NCBI RefSeq assembly: GCF_004331435.1
Contig: NZ_SJKA01000003.1
Coordinates: forward strand, 496,001 to 560,000
Length of the DNA: 64,000 nt
Origin: Kribbella sindirgiensis
GTDB lineage: Bacteria > Actinomycetota > Actinomycetes > Propionibacteriales > Kribbellaceae
Direction: 5' to 3'
Below, piece after piece: positions 46,014 to 54,604 of the stretch. Position 1 is the stretch's first letter; each line of letters starts with the position of its first letter. Under the pieces are notes generated by a model, which worked only from the letters and a program-made list of their open reading frames with translations, made no database searches and was not told the origin of the DNA. The position numbers and the translations under genes were made by a program.

Positions 46014-47192
46014 CTAGGCAGCTGTGCCGTACTCCGGCAGCTCCAGGGCTGTGTGGGCCTCGCCGCCTTGGGCGCTGGCTGGTGTGGCTGATCGGAGTGC
46101 GGCGTTGCGGGCGTCGATGAGGTCTTGGGTTTCCGGCGCCAGGGTGTTGCGGCCGTCGCCGACCAGGGCCTGGTTCTGCTCGACGAAGCCGCGAATCCGC
46201 TGCTCGTAGGCGGTGAAGGCCGTCGCGTGATCGGCGTACGTCGCCAACTCGCCGGCCAGCACGTACGCGCCGACGAGAGCCACGCTCGACCCCTGCCCGG
46301 ACAGGAACGACGTCGCGTACGCCGCGTCGCCGACCAGCGCGACCCGTCCACCGGACCAGGTCGGCATGTGGATCTGGCTGACCACGTCGAAGAACAGATC
46401 GTCTGCTTCGCCCATGGCCTGCACCAGTCGCGGCACGTGCCAGCTCTGCTCCGGGAACTTGGCGGCCACCAGTTCGCGCTGGGCCTGCGGGTTGCGGAAA
46501 GCGTCGTACGGCGGTTCCTCCTGGCGGAAAGTGAGGAAACCGTGGACAGGCTGGTCCGGCTCCTGGGCGTAGAACACCGCCGCGCGGCCCGGCACGTTCC
46601 AGACGACGCCTTCGTGCGAGAGCCCGAACTCGTTGGGGAGGGTGAAGCCGGCGAACGCGTAGCCGATGTACCGGTGGAACTGCTCCTCCGGGCCGAACAC
46701 CAGGCGGCGGGTGTTGGAGTGCAGACCGTCGGCGCCGACGACCAGATCGAAGGTCCGTGCGGCGCCGCTCGCGAAGACGACATCCACGCGGTCACCCCGA
46801 TCGTCCAGCGTCGCGATCGAGTCGTCGAACCGGAACTCGACGCGGTCCTTGATCGGCGCGTAGAGCGCGTCGGCCAGGTCACCCCGGCGTACCTCGAGGT
46901 CCAGACCCTCGGCGCCGCCGACCAGCGACTCGGGCTGCATCGCGGCGATCGGCGTCCCGTCGGGGGCGACGAACGAGATCCTCCGGGTGCCGACGTGCGC
47001 CTTCTGCAGCCGCGGCAGCAGCCCCATCCGGTCGATGACGCCCCGGGCGGTGCCGCGGATGTCGATCGGGTAGCCGCCGCCGCGGATCGCGTTCGACTTC
47101 TCGACGACGGTCACGTCGAACCCGTAGCGATCGAGCCAGTAGGCGAGGGCGGGGCCGGCGATGCTGGCGCCGGAGATCAGAACGGTGGTCAT
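46014..47192 (-). CDS. FAD-dependent aromatic-type monooxygenase
   Basis: A 392-residue PF01494 flavoprotein. VLISGASIAGPALAYWLDRYGFDVTVVEK is the FAD fold. DLVVGADGLHSNTRRLVF holds the DG motif. GRVALVGDAAYATSFLSGQGSSVAL is the GD motif. Such enzymes hydroxylate aromatic polyketides, phenols or drugs (TetX and RdmE are relatives); the substrate here is unknown. AGAGGTCTCC precedes the ATG at 47192. It is divergent from a MarR gene with two matching operators between, so it is probably induced by its substrate. The end lies 10 nt from convergent menA. Confidence 0.85.
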   Translation of the reverse strand: MTTVLISGASIAGPALAYWLDRYGFDVTVVEKSNAIRGGGYPIDIRGTARGVIDRMGLLPRLQKAHVGTRRISFVAPDGTPIAAMQPESLVGGAEGLDLEVRRGDLADALYAPIKDRVEFRFDDSIATLDDRGDRVDVVFASGAARTFDLVVGADGLHSNTRRLVFGPEEQFHRYIGYAFAGFTLPNEFGLSHEGVVWNVPGRAAVFYAQEPDQPVHGFLTFRQEEPPYDAFRNPQAQRELVAAKFPEQSWHVPRLVQAMGEADDLFFDVVSQIHMPTWSGGRVALVGDAAYATSFLSGQGSSVALVGAYVLAGELATYADHATAFTAYEQRIRGFVEQNQALVGDGRNTLAPETQDLIDARNAALRSATPASAQGGEAHTALELPEYGTAA

Positions 47193-47217
47193 GATGGAGA
47201 CCTCTTCCAGAAGTATG

Positions 47218-47261
47218 TACCTTAGGTATCTAACTGCTTCAGAATAAACATACCTAAGGTA
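47218..47261. promoter_or_regulatory. Pair of MarR operator palindromes
   Basis: TACCTTAGGTA (47218-47228) and TACCTAAGGTA (47251-47261) are perfect 11-bp palindromes differing only at the centre. Their centres are 33 bp apart, about three helical turns. They fill the 78-bp divergent gap between the monooxygenase and MarR genes. Confidence 0.7.
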
Positions 47262-47270
47262 GGTAATCAA

Positions 47271-47735
47271 GTGGCCGCTGACTCCGGCGACGAACTGGCG
47301 TTCCTGCCACGGCTGTTTCGGATGAGTGCGGCGATCAACCGCGGCCAGCTCGCCCAGCAGGCGACCGCGGCGACCGGGCTGCCGCTGGACCGTCCGGCGA
47401 TCGGGATCCTGCTGACACTGGCGATGGCGGACGGCCCGCTGCGCATCGGCGAGATCGCCGACCGCATGCAGGTCGTCGGCCCGCACGTCACCCGCCAGGT
47501 CCAGGCCCTCGAACAACGCGGCCTGGTCCGCCGCGTCACCGACCCCAACGACCGCCGGGCCAGCCTGATCGAACCCACCGAATCCGGCACCGAAGCAGCA
47601 AACCGCTACACGTCCACGATCATCGGCTGGTTCCGCGAAGTCATCGCCGACTGGCCCACCCAGGACCGAGCCGACCTAGGCCGCCTCCTCGCCAAACTCG
47701 CCGACGACATAACCACCCGCCTCAACCACCCCTGA
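47271..47735 (+). CDS. MarR-family transcriptional regulator
   Basis: A 154-residue winged-helix repressor. RIGEIADRMQVVGPHVTRQVQALEQRGLVRRVTDPNDRRASLIEPTESG (about 60-108) is the DNA-binding domain with the wing DPNDRRAS. GTG start with AGGTAGG 7 nt upstream, itself part of the proximal operator, so binding would block both transcription and the leader. It is the likely repressor of the adjacent monooxygenase and of itself. Confidence 0.9.
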   Translation: MAADSGDELAFLPRLFRMSAAINRGQLAQQATAATGLPLDRPAIGILLTLAMADGPLRIGEIADRMQVVGPHVTRQVQALEQRGLVRRVTDPNDRRASLIEPTESGTEAANRYTSTIIGWFREVIADWPTQDRADLGRLLAKLADDITTRLNHP

Positions 47736-47932
47736 GATCCCCAGCCCGCACCGACTCGTGGCGTTTGGTCACGCCCGGCAGCGGCTGGCGGGCTCGTGGG
47801 GCAGGAGACATCCCGCGGGGGCGGTGGACACGAAATAACCTGTTCAACCCCACCACCACACCGGCTGCCGCACCAGAACATTCCGCCGAACAGCACCACC
47901 GCGCCCGGCGAAGCCGGCGACAGATCTGCCGC

Positions 47933-47967
47933 GCCGGAGGCGTGTCCTTTGAGGGCGCGCCTCCGGC
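47933..47967. terminator. Hairpin after the cds1 gene, in a non-coding stretch
   Basis: Arms GCCGGAGGCG and CGCCTCCGGC (10 bp, perfect) enclose a 15-nt loop, 16 nt beyond the cds1 stop. The surrounding gap, 47736-47982, holds no convincing gene; the rest shows nothing I can name. Confidence 0.5.
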
Positions 47968-47982
47968 TGGTCGATCTGGGGT

Positions 47983-49101
47983 CTACTCGGGTTCGGTCCA
48001 GTGGCCGGTGGTGGCGAAGGTTTCGAGGGTGGTGGTGTAGGGGGTGATGTCGATGCCGGCGGTGCGGAGCCAGGTGTCGTCGTAGTAGGTGTTGCCGTAG
48101 CGTTCGCCGCTGTCGCACAGGAGGGTGACGATGCTGCCGCGGGCGCCCGTACGGCGCATTTCGGCGGCCAGGCGTAACGCGCCCCAGAGGTTGGTACCGG
48201 TGGAGCCGCCGACGAGGCGGCCGGTGACGCGCGAGCAGAAGCGCATCGCGGCGATCGAGGCGGCGTCGGGGACGGAGATCATCCGGTCGACGACGCCGAG
48301 GACGAAGGACGGTTCGACGCGCGGGCGGCCGATGCCTTCGATGCGGGACGGGCGGCCGGTGGAGAAGTCGTGGTCGCCGGCTTCGAAGGCCGGGAAGAAC
48401 GCCGAGTTCTCCGGGTCCACCACGGCGACCGACGTCTCGTACCGCTGGTAACGCACGTACCGTCCGATCGTCGCCGACGTACCGCCGGTCCCGGCGCCGA
48501 CCACGACCCAGGTCGGGATCGGGTGCTGCTCCAGCGAGAGCTGCCCGAAGATCGACTCGGCGATGTTGTTGTTGCCACGCCAGTCCGTCGCGCGTTCGGC
48601 GTACGTGAACTGGTCCATGTAGTGGCCGCCTGTCTCGTCGGCCAGGCGCTTGGCCTCACCGTAGATCTGGCCGGAGCGTTCGACGAAGTGGCAGCGGCCG
48701 CCGTAGAACTCGATCAGCTCGACCTTCTCCGGGCTGGTGGAGGCCGGCATCACCGCGATGAACGGCAGTCCGAGCAGGCGGGCGAAGTACGCCTCACTGA
48801 CCGCGGTGGAGCCGCTGGACGCCTCGATGACCGTGGTGCCTTCGTGGATCCAGCCGTTGCACAGGGCGTACAGGAACAGGGACCGGGCGAGCCGGTGCTT
48901 GAGCGAGCCGGTGGGGTGCACGGACTCGTCCTTGAGGTACAGGTCCACACCGGAACCCTCGGGCATCGGGAACACGTGCAGATGCGTGTCCGCGCTCCGG
49001 TTCGCGTCGGCGTCCACGATCCGGATCGCCTCGGACACCCAGGCCCGCGCCTTCTCGTCCCGGCGATCGACCTCACGGCACACCCCGTCAACCTCACTCA
49101 T
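47983..49101 (-). CDS. cds1: Cds1-type PLP-dependent L-cysteine desulfhydrase
   Basis: A 372-residue type II PLP enzyme of the cysteine synthase family. [24 protein letters not shown] has the cofactor Lys68. [26 protein letters not shown] is the substrate loop, and [20 protein letters not shown] binds the PLP phosphate. The closest described relative is M. tuberculosis Cds1 (Rv3684), which degrades cysteine to sulfide, pyruvate and ammonia; a synthase activity cannot be excluded. TAGCCT lies 7 nt before the ATG without a ribosome site, so it is probably leaderless. Confidence 0.85.
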   Translation of the reverse strand: MSEVDGVCREVDRRDEKARAWVSEAIRIVDADANRSADTHLHVFPMPEGSGVDLYLKDESVHPTGSLKHRLARSLFLYALCNGWIHEGTTVIEASSGSTAVSEAYFARLLGLPFIAVMPASTSPEKVELIEFYGGRCHFVERSGQIYGEAKRLADETGGHYMDQFTYAERATDWRGNNNIAESIFGQLSLEQHPIPTWVVVGAGTGGTSATIGRYVRYQRYETSVAVVDPENSAFFPAFEAGDHDFSTGRPSRIEGIGRPRVEPSFVLGVVDRMISVPDAASIAAMRFCSRVTGRLVGGSTGTNLWGALRLAAEMRRTGARGSIVTLLCDSGERYGNTYYDDTWLRTAGIDITPYTTTLETFATTGHWTEPE

Positions 49102-49182
49102 GCGGGCCAGGCTAGGACCTCAGGCCCGATTTGAGTATTCCTACGCTCTGCAACCGCCCCGCGGATCGCGAGGATCGTTGTC

Positions 49183-49641
49183 ATGCTGATCGACTTTTCG
49201 GACCTCCCCGTCTGGTTCGTCGTGGGGATGATCGCGGCGGTGGTGCTGGGCGGAGCCATCCCAGTGAGCGGCCCGCTCGCGGCCGTCGGGTACGTGCGCG
49301 CTCGCCGCCACCCGTACTGGAACGCCGTCTGGTACTGGGCGTGGAGCACGGTGCTGTCGACCGCGATCATGGTCGCCTGCATCGCGCTGCGGATCTTCTT
49401 CGTCGCAGCCATCCTCGACTGCGCGCTGCTCTGGACCCTCGCCTGGTTCCTCCTCCCGTCCGAGCGCCGCGCCAGGCTCCAGTACGGCTGGACCGCCCGC
49501 CCCCAGCCAGTGCCGTACGCCGTGCCCTACCCGATGCCCTACCCGATGCCCCACCCGATGCCCCACCCGATGCCCCACCCGATGCCGCAGGTGCCGCCGC
49601 AGCAGTTCCACGCCCAGCAGTACGCCGGGTGGCCCCGATGA
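49183..49641 (+). CDS. Small membrane protein with Pro-Met-Pro-His repeat tail
   Basis: A 152-residue protein with three hydrophobic helices (about residues 9-37, 45-65 and 69-90). A cytoplasmic-looking basic linker (LPSERRARLQYGW) follows. The tail contains PYPMPYPMPHPMPHPMPHP and ends QFHAQQYAGWPR. The tail is built from 12-bp DNA repeats. Met and His at every fourth place could bind copper or mediate self-association, but that is speculation. GAGGAT precedes the ATG. The stop overlaps the next small membrane protein (ATGA), so the two are one unit. Confidence 0.75.
   Translation: MLIDFSDLPVWFVVGMIAAVVLGGAIPVSGPLAAVGYVRARRHPYWNAVWYWAWSTVLSTAIMVACIALRIFFVAAILDCALLWTLAWFLLPSERRARLQYGWTARPQPVPYAVPYPMPYPMPHPMPHPMPHPMPQVPPQQFHAQQYAGWPR
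49519..49590 (+). repeat. 12-bp coding tandem repeat
   Basis: Six units of CCGATGCCCYAC. Units 2-5 (49531-49578) are near identical, and the first and last are degenerate. They encode P-(M/V)-P-(Y/H). This is in frame and likely to vary in copy number by slippage. Confidence 0.8.
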
Positions 49642-49949
49642 TCCCGCTCGGCGCCGTCGAGTTCTCGCCCACCGACATCGCGATCCTCCTCGCGATCCTC
49701 ACGTTCGGGTCGATCGTCCTGGCCCTGCCGGCCACCCTCACCCTCGCCTGGGTCGGCTACCGCCGCGGCACGCTGCGACGACCCGCGAACGCCCTCGGCT
49801 ACTGGCTCGGTGGTACGGCGCTCTCGGTCACCACGACCGCCCTGGCCGCCCAACAGGGCGCCGGCTGGTTCGCCGTACCGCTCGGCTGGATCCCCACGCT
49901 CTTGGTGGCTGTAGCGCTCAACCCGCGCTGGACCCCGAACGCGAGCTAA
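49638..49949 (+). CDS. Small membrane protein
   Basis: A 103-residue protein with three predicted helices: DIAILLAILTFGSIVLALPA, then ANALGYWLGGTALSVTTTAL, then WIPTLLVAVAL. I do not recognise a family. The ATG lies in ATGA with the stop of the repeat-tail membrane protein, so co-translation is likely and the two may interact. TAATGT at its stop codon could be a -10 for the following protease gene. Confidence 0.65.
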   Translation: MIPLGAVEFSPTDIAILLAILTFGSIVLALPATLTLAWVGYRRGTLRRPANALGYWLGGTALSVTTTALAAQQGAGWFAVPLGWIPTLLVAVALNPRWTPNAS

Positions 49950-49983
49950 TGTCGGAACCCATGACGACCGGGCAGGGGGAACG

Positions 49984-51003
49984 ATGACCGAGAACAGTGA
50001 TCGGCCGACGCGGCAGCGGGTGACGTTGACCGATATCAGCTCGCGGGCGTGGGAGCACCCCGCGGACCGTGGTGCGCTGGTCGCGCTGCGGCAGCTGAAG
50101 GGGTTCGACTACGTCCTGCGGAAGATGTCGGGACTGATCAACGAGCGCGCGTTCCGGCTGCAGTACCTCGGCTCGGCGATCCGGGTCGACGAGCGGCAGT
50201 TCCCGACCGTGCACCGGCTCTACACCGAGGCGGCCTCGACGCTCGACGTCCGCCAGCTCCCCGAGCTGTACGTCACCAACAGCCCGATCTGGAACGCGGT
50301 CACGATCGGCATGGACAAGCCGTTCATCGTGGTCAACAGCGCCCTGCTCCAGGGTCTGGACGAGGAGGAGCTGCGCTTCGTCCTCGGTCACGAGCTCGGG
50401 CACGCGCAGAGCGGCCACGCGCTGTACCAGTCGCTCCTGCTGTGGCTGATGCGCCTCACCGGCGCCATCGGCTGGATGCCGATCGGCGCGCTCGGGCTGC
50501 GCGCGATCATCGCCGCCCTGCACGAGTGGTCCCGCAAGGCGGAGCTGTCCGGTGACCGGGCCGGTCTGCTCGCGGTGCAGGACCCGGCGGTCGCGCTGCG
50601 CGTCCAGATGAAGCTCGCCAGCGGCGGTCAGCTCAACGAACTCGACACCACCGCGTTCCTTGCGCAAGGTACGGAGTACGAGAGTGCCGGCGACCTGCGC
50701 GACAGCGTGCTGAAGCTGCTGCTGCTCGAGGCGCAGTCGCACCCGCTGGCCGTGATCCGCGCGCACGAGCTGCGCCGCTGGGTCGACGAGGGCGAGTACA
50801 CGACGATCGTCTCCGGCGACTACCCGAAGCGTCAGGAGGACGGCGACGCGTCGATCTCGCAGGAGGCGAAGAACGCCGCCAAGTCGTACTCCGACGCGTT
50901 CAACCGCTCGCAGGACCCGCTGGCCAAGTTCCTCCGCGACCTCGGCGACGGTCTCGGCGGCGTCCGCGACTGGGTCTCCTCGAAGTTCCCGCCCCGAAAC
51001 TGA
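49984..51003 (+). CDS. M48-family zinc metalloprotease
   Basis: A 339-residue protease. HELGH at 136-140 gives the zinc-binding His pair and catalytic Glu; the third ligand is the Glu in SRKAELSGDRAG. A hydrophobic region (LLLWLMRLTGAIGWMPIGAL) follows the active site, suggesting membrane attachment as in HtpX relatives. There is no signal peptide. GGGGGAACG precedes the ATG. The C-terminal 100 residues are charged and helical. It probably acts in membrane-protein quality control; the substrate is unknown. Confidence 0.85.
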   Translation: MTENSDRPTRQRVTLTDISSRAWEHPADRGALVALRQLKGFDYVLRKMSGLINERAFRLQYLGSAIRVDERQFPTVHRLYTEAASTLDVRQLPELYVTNSPIWNAVTIGMDKPFIVVNSALLQGLDEEELRFVLGHELGHAQSGHALYQSLLLWLMRLTGAIGWMPIGALGLRAIIAALHEWSRKAELSGDRAGLLAVQDPAVALRVQMKLASGGQLNELDTTAFLAQGTEYESAGDLRDSVLKLLLLEAQSHPLAVIRAHELRRWVDEGEYTTIVSGDYPKRQEDGDASISQEAKNAAKSYSDAFNRSQDPLAKFLRDLGDGLGGVRDWVSSKFPPRN

Positions 51004-51040
51004 AACTGACTGGTCGAGTGTCCGGGCCGACTGCGATCCT

Positions 51041-51526
51041 GTGCGCGTGATCGACGTACAAGCAATCGGCCCGGACGACTGGAAGGCCTGGCGCGAGCTC
51101 CGGCTGGCCGCGCTGGAGGAGGCTCCGTTCGCGTTCGGTTCGCAGCTCGCGGACTGGATCGACGCGCCCGAGGAACGCTGGCGGGAACGGCTTTCGGTCC
51201 CGGGTGCGTACCAGGTGATCGTCTCCCTCGACGGGACGCCGGCCGGTATGGCCGGCGGATTCCCGGGCGCGGACGACACCGCCGAACTCGTCTCGATGTG
51301 GGTCGCACCCGCCGGCCGCGGCAAGGGTGTCGGCAACGCGCTGATGACCGCGATCGAGGACTGGGCCCGCGGCATCGGCGCCGGCACGCTGAAGCTGTCG
51401 GTTGTCCCCGGCAACGACCCGGCGCACAACCTCTATCTCCGCCACGGGTACGTCGACACCGACGAGCCCGGCGACCTGATGCCGGACGGCGTACGGCGCG
51501 AACTCGTGATGGCCAAACCCCTGTAG
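51041..51526 (+). CDS. GNAT-family N-acetyltransferase
   Basis: A 161-residue single-domain acetyltransferase. ELVSMWVAPAGRGKGVGNALMTAIEDWA is motif A (acetyl-CoA pyrophosphate loop). LSVVPGNDPAHNLYLRHGYVDT is motif B. The acceptor is unknown. Two nearby GTG codons (51041 and 51047) are possible starts. TGCGAT, 9 nt before the second, could be a leaderless -10. A strong terminator follows. Confidence 0.85.
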   Translation: MRVIDVQAIGPDDWKAWRELRLAALEEAPFAFGSQLADWIDAPEERWRERLSVPGAYQVIVSLDGTPAGMAGGFPGADDTAELVSMWVAPAGRGKGVGNALMTAIEDWARGIGAGTLKLSVVPGNDPAHNLYLRHGYVDTDEPGDLMPDGVRRELVMAKPL

Positions 51527-51534
51527 ATACAGAC

Positions 51535-51573
51535 GAAGGGCCTGCTTCCCCCCTCCCGGGAAGCAGGCCCTTC
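51535..51573. terminator. Bidirectional terminator between GNAT and MFS genes
   Basis: GAAGGGCCTGCTTCCC and its complement form a perfect 16-bp stem around a 7-nt loop. It lies 8 nt after one stop and 16 nt from the other. Confidence 0.8.
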
Positions 51574-51589
51574 GAGTACTGACAGGCGA

Positions 51590-53161
51590 TCAGCCCATGT
51601 GGACCGGCTGACCGTCGTTGGCCAGGTCCTTGTGCTTGATCGACAGGCCGACCAGCGTGATCAGCGCCGCGCCCAGCGCCAGGAACGCCGACCAGATGAA
51701 CGCCCGGGTGAACCCGTGCGTCGTGGCGAGCGCGGTGAACTGTCCCTGGAGCTGCTTGATCTGCTCCGGTGACTGCCCGGACTCGGCCGCCTTCTGCAGG
51801 CCCGGGGCCAGCTCGGCGAACTTGTCCTTGATCGCGCTGGTGGAGATCGTGCCGAGCAGCGCCAGGCCGACCGCACCACCGATCTGCTGCACCGTGTTCA
51901 GTACGGCGGAACCGACACCGGAGTCCTCGTTCGCGACGCCGCTGACCGCGGTCAGCGTGAGCGGGACGAAGATCAGGCCCATACCGAACGAGAGCACCAG
52001 GATGTACGGCAGCAGGTGGGTCAGGTACGTCGAGTCGACCTCGAGCCGGCTGAACCCGAACATACCGGCCGCCACGAACACCCCACCGGCACCGGAGATC
52101 CACCGCGGGTCCACCCGGGCGACGAGCGCCGACGCGACCTGTGCCGCGACCACGATGCCGAAGCTGAACGGCAGGAACGACAGGCCGGTCTTGATCGCGC
52201 TGTAGCCCATGATGCTCTGCACGAAGATGCCCAGGAAGTAGAACATCGAGAACATCGCCGCACCGACGATGAGCATCACGAAGAAGCTCACGCCGCGGGT
52301 CCGGTTCGCGAGGATCCGGAACGGCATCAGCGCGTGCCGCGAGCGGGCCTCGATCGCGAGGAACGCCCCGATCAGCGCCAGGCCGCCGAGAATGAAGATC
52401 AGCGTCCAGGTGTCGCCCCAGCCGTCGGTGGCGGCGTGCGTCAGACCGTAGACGAGCGACGTCAGACCGACGGTGCCGGTGATCGCGCCCGGGAGGTCGA
52501 ACTTGCCGGTCTGCCGGGCCGACTCGCCCAGGAACCGGAACGCCAGCACGGCCACGATCAGGCCGATCGGCGTGTTGATGAAGAAGGTCCAGCGCCAGGA
52601 CGCCTCGGTCAGCGCGCCGCCGAGGATCAGGCCGACGGCCGCACCGGCGCCGGACATCGCGGCGTACACGGCCATCGCGCGGTTGCGCTCCTTGCCGGCC
52701 GGGAACGTCGTGGTGATCAGAGCCAGCGCGTTCGGCGAGGCGGCCGCGGCCGCGATTCCCTGCAGGATCCGGCTGGCCAGCAGCACGCCCTCACTCTGGG
52801 CGATACCGCCGACGAACGACGCCAGGCCGAACAGCACGACGCCGATGATGAACACCTTGCGGCGGCCGACGATGTCCCCGATCCGCCCGCCGAGCAGCAG
52901 CAGGCCGCCGAACGCGAGCGCGTAGGCGTTGACCACCCACGGCAGCGAGGCGTCGGTGAACCCGAGCGCGTCCTTGATGTGCGGCAGCGCGATGTTCACG
53001 ATGGTGCCGTCCAGCACCACCATCAGCTGCGCCATGCAGATCAGCGCGAGCGCGATACCGAGATTGCGGTGGCCGTGGGCACTCGGCTCGGCCTCGGAGT
53101 TGGTTACAGCGTCGACCGGCCTGCCTTCCGGCGGATCGGCCTTGACGACGTCTTCGGACAT
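51590..53161 (-). CDS. DHA2-family (14-TM) MFS drug efflux transporter
   Basis: A 523-residue EmrB/QacA-type exporter. ALICMAQLMVVLDGTIVNIALPHI is motif D1 in helix 1. LGGRIGDIVGRRKVF is motif A. GAGAAVGLILGGALTEASWRWTFFINTPIG is motif C with its partner. About 14 helices, both ends cytoplasmic. GGGGAAATATCC precedes the ATG. It lies 59 nt downstream of the TetR gene on the same strand, so it is probably repressed by it. The drug is not predictable. Confidence 0.93.
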   Translation of the reverse strand: MSEDVVKADPPEGRPVDAVTNSEAEPSAHGHRNLGIALALICMAQLMVVLDGTIVNIALPHIKDALGFTDASLPWVVNAYALAFGGLLLLGGRIGDIVGRRKVFIIGVVLFGLASFVGGIAQSEGVLLASRILQGIAAAAASPNALALITTTFPAGKERNRAMAVYAAMSGAGAAVGLILGGALTEASWRWTFFINTPIGLIVAVLAFRFLGESARQTGKFDLPGAITGTVGLTSLVYGLTHAATDGWGDTWTLIFILGGLALIGAFLAIEARSRHALMPFRILANRTRGVSFFVMLIVGAAMFSMFYFLGIFVQSIMGYSAIKTGLSFLPFSFGIVVAAQVASALVARVDPRWISGAGGVFVAAGMFGFSRLEVDSTYLTHLLPYILVLSFGMGLIFVPLTLTAVSGVANEDSGVGSAVLNTVQQIGGAVGLALLGTISTSAIKDKFAELAPGLQKAAESGQSPEQIKQLQGQFTALATTHGFTRAFIWSAFLALGAALITLVGLSIKHKDLANDGQPVHMG

Positions 53162-53220
53162 GGATATTTCCCCTCTTGGGCAGACTTGCCTGGTTGAATC
53201 GCGGACCGGCCCCTCACCGG

Positions 53221-53826
53221 TCAGCTCACCTGCGCCCCCCGCGCCGCAGGCAGGATCACGTTGTCGATCACTCGGAGGATCAGTTCGTCGGTCGGCTCGA
53301 CGCCGAGGATGTAGGCGTGGTGGACGATCACCGCGGGCAGTGTCACCGACAGCAGCGCGACGTCGACGTCCGGTGCGATCTCGCCGCGCTCGACGGCCCG
53401 CTCGTACACCTTGTTGGTCACGGCGATCCGCGGTCCCAGGAAGCGTTCGCGGAAGGCCTTCTGCAGGTCGGCGTCGCGGTGCAGGGCGGTGAGCAGTCCG
53501 GCGATCACCGACATCGGCAGCTCGTCGGTGAAGCCGCCGTCGCCGCAGGACATCGAGATCAGGTCGCCGCGAAGGCTGCCGGTGTCGAGGTCCTCCGGCA
53601 TCGGGCAGCCCTTCGCCCGGCTGATCGCGTCCACGACCAGATCGGCCTTGGTGGACCAGCGCCGGTACAGCGTGGCCTTGCTGGCCTTCGCCGCCGTCGC
53701 CACCGCGTCCATGGTCAGCCGGTCGTAGCCGAGCTCGGCCACTACCGCGACGGTCGCGTCGAGGATCTCGTCCTCACGCCCGCCTTCGACCCGCGGCCGC
53801 TGGCGCACCACATCCACGTTCATCAC
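53221..53826 (-). CDS. TetR-family transcriptional regulator
   Basis: A 201-residue repressor. EILDATVAVVAELGYDRLTMDAVATAAKASKATLYRRWSTKADLVVDAI is the TetR helix-turn-helix (about 20-68). The C-terminal ligand domain resembles the TetR_C group associated with efflux. ATG at 53826, or 53823. It heads a TetR-MFS operon. A perfect palindrome lies 28 bp upstream and is the likely operator. Confidence 0.92.
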   Translation of the reverse strand: MMNVDVVRQRPRVEGGREDEILDATVAVVAELGYDRLTMDAVATAAKASKATLYRRWSTKADLVVDAISRAKGCPMPEDLDTGSLRGDLISMSCGDGGFTDELPMSVIAGLLTALHRDADLQKAFRERFLGPRIAVTNKVYERAVERGEIAPDVDVALLSVTLPAVIVHHAYILGVEPTDELILRVIDNVILPAARGAQVS

Positions 53827-53853
53827 CCTGAGTAGCTACAAGAACACCGATAG

Positions 53854-53870
53854 AACGAAACGGTTTCGTT
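53854..53870. promoter_or_regulatory. TetR operator candidate
   Basis: AACGAAACGGTTTCGTT is a perfect palindrome with 8-bp arms around a central G, 28 bp upstream of the tetR start. It fits autorepression of the tetR-MFS operon. Confidence 0.65.
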
Positions 53871-53951
53871 TCATCCACCACGGTACGACTCATGTGAAGG
53901 AATGCACAAACGATTTTGCCCGAAATTCGCCAGTGGCATAAATCACTCTCC

Positions 53952-53972
53952 GTACCAGTGGCCCACTGGTAC
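53952..53972. promoter_or_regulatory. Perfect 21-bp palindrome upstream of the 54041 gene
   Basis: Arms GTACCAGTGG and CCACTGGTAC flank one C. It lies 68 bp before the ATG of the small hypothetical gene. A partial copy of the half-site (CCAGTGG) occurs about 22 bp upstream. It looks like a regulator-binding site distinct from the TetR palindrome. Confidence 0.5.
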
Positions 53973-54040
53973 GACACCGTGGCTGAGGCGTGTCCACGCC
54001 GTGTCAGGGCGATGTCAGGCCTCACCGAGAAGGTTGTCCC

Positions 54041-54490
54041 ATGACAAACAACAGCACTTCCTCGATCACCCTGACCGACCAGGACAAGCTCACCCTCGCG
54101 ACCGCTGCGCACGGCGCCGTCGCGCTCATCACCGCCGCCGGCGTGAAATCGGCCGGCAAGGTTGCCGTCGCCGGAGCTCTCGCACTGTCCGCGGCGACCG
54201 GCCCTGTCGGGCACGCGCTCGCGGAGAAGCAGAAGAGCGTGAAACTCAAGGGCAAGTCCACCGCCGAACTCGCCGACACGGCCCTACCGGCACTGACCGC
54301 CTCCATGAGCCTGCTCCAGCAGCAGGATCAGGCCGAGGCCGCCAACTTCCGCAGCACTGTCCTGACCGCGGTCGAGGCGGGCGCCCGGGCCGAGCGCGGC
54401 GGGACCGGCCCGGCCATGACCGAGATGATCCGCAAGATCACCGAAGCCCTCGACGCGTCGCCCAATCCCACGCCCATTGCAGGGTCGTGA
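54041..54490 (+). CDS. Small hypothetical protein
   Basis: A 149-residue protein I cannot assign. The N-terminal part (DKLTLATAAHGAVALITAAGVKSAGKVAVAGALALSAATGPVGHALAEK) is Ala-rich and could form two helices, one mildly hydrophobic. The C-terminal half is helical and charged (ADTALPALTASMSLLQQQDQ, then MTEMIRKITEAL). The ATG at 54041 has GAGAAGG 7 nt before it and is preferred over an in-frame start at 53990. It has its own palindromic upstream site. Confidence 0.65.
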   Translation: MTNNSTSSITLTDQDKLTLATAAHGAVALITAAGVKSAGKVAVAGALALSAATGPVGHALAEKQKSVKLKGKSTAELADTALPALTASMSLLQQQDQAEAANFRSTVLTAVEAGARAERGGTGPAMTEMIRKITEALDASPNPTPIAGS

Positions 54491-54499
54491 GACTGCAGC

Positions 54500-54586
54500 T
54501 CGACAGTACGTGTACGTCTACTACAAGCGACCGCACGCGGGGCTGTTGGCCGTTGTACTGGGTAGTGGGCATATACGTACTGTCGA
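54500..54586. repeat. Long-range inverted repeat in the gap 54491-54604
   Basis: TCGACAGTACGT (54500-54511) and ACGTACTGTCGA (54575-54586) are perfect 12-bp arms 63 nt apart, in the 114-bp gap between two convergent genes. No open frame, tRNA fold or T-tract is evident. It may end transcription or be a remnant of a small mobile unit. Confidence 0.4.
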
Positions 54587-54604
54587 CCTGCCGAGGACTC
54601 GCCC

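Noticed and set aside
49519..49590. CRISPR-like repeat
   Set aside because: Units are 12 bp, contiguous and in frame within a coding region; there are no spacers.
54491..54604. tRNA or small RNA gene
   Set aside because: No cloverleaf or TTC-A motif could be drawn; only the long-range inverted repeat is evident.
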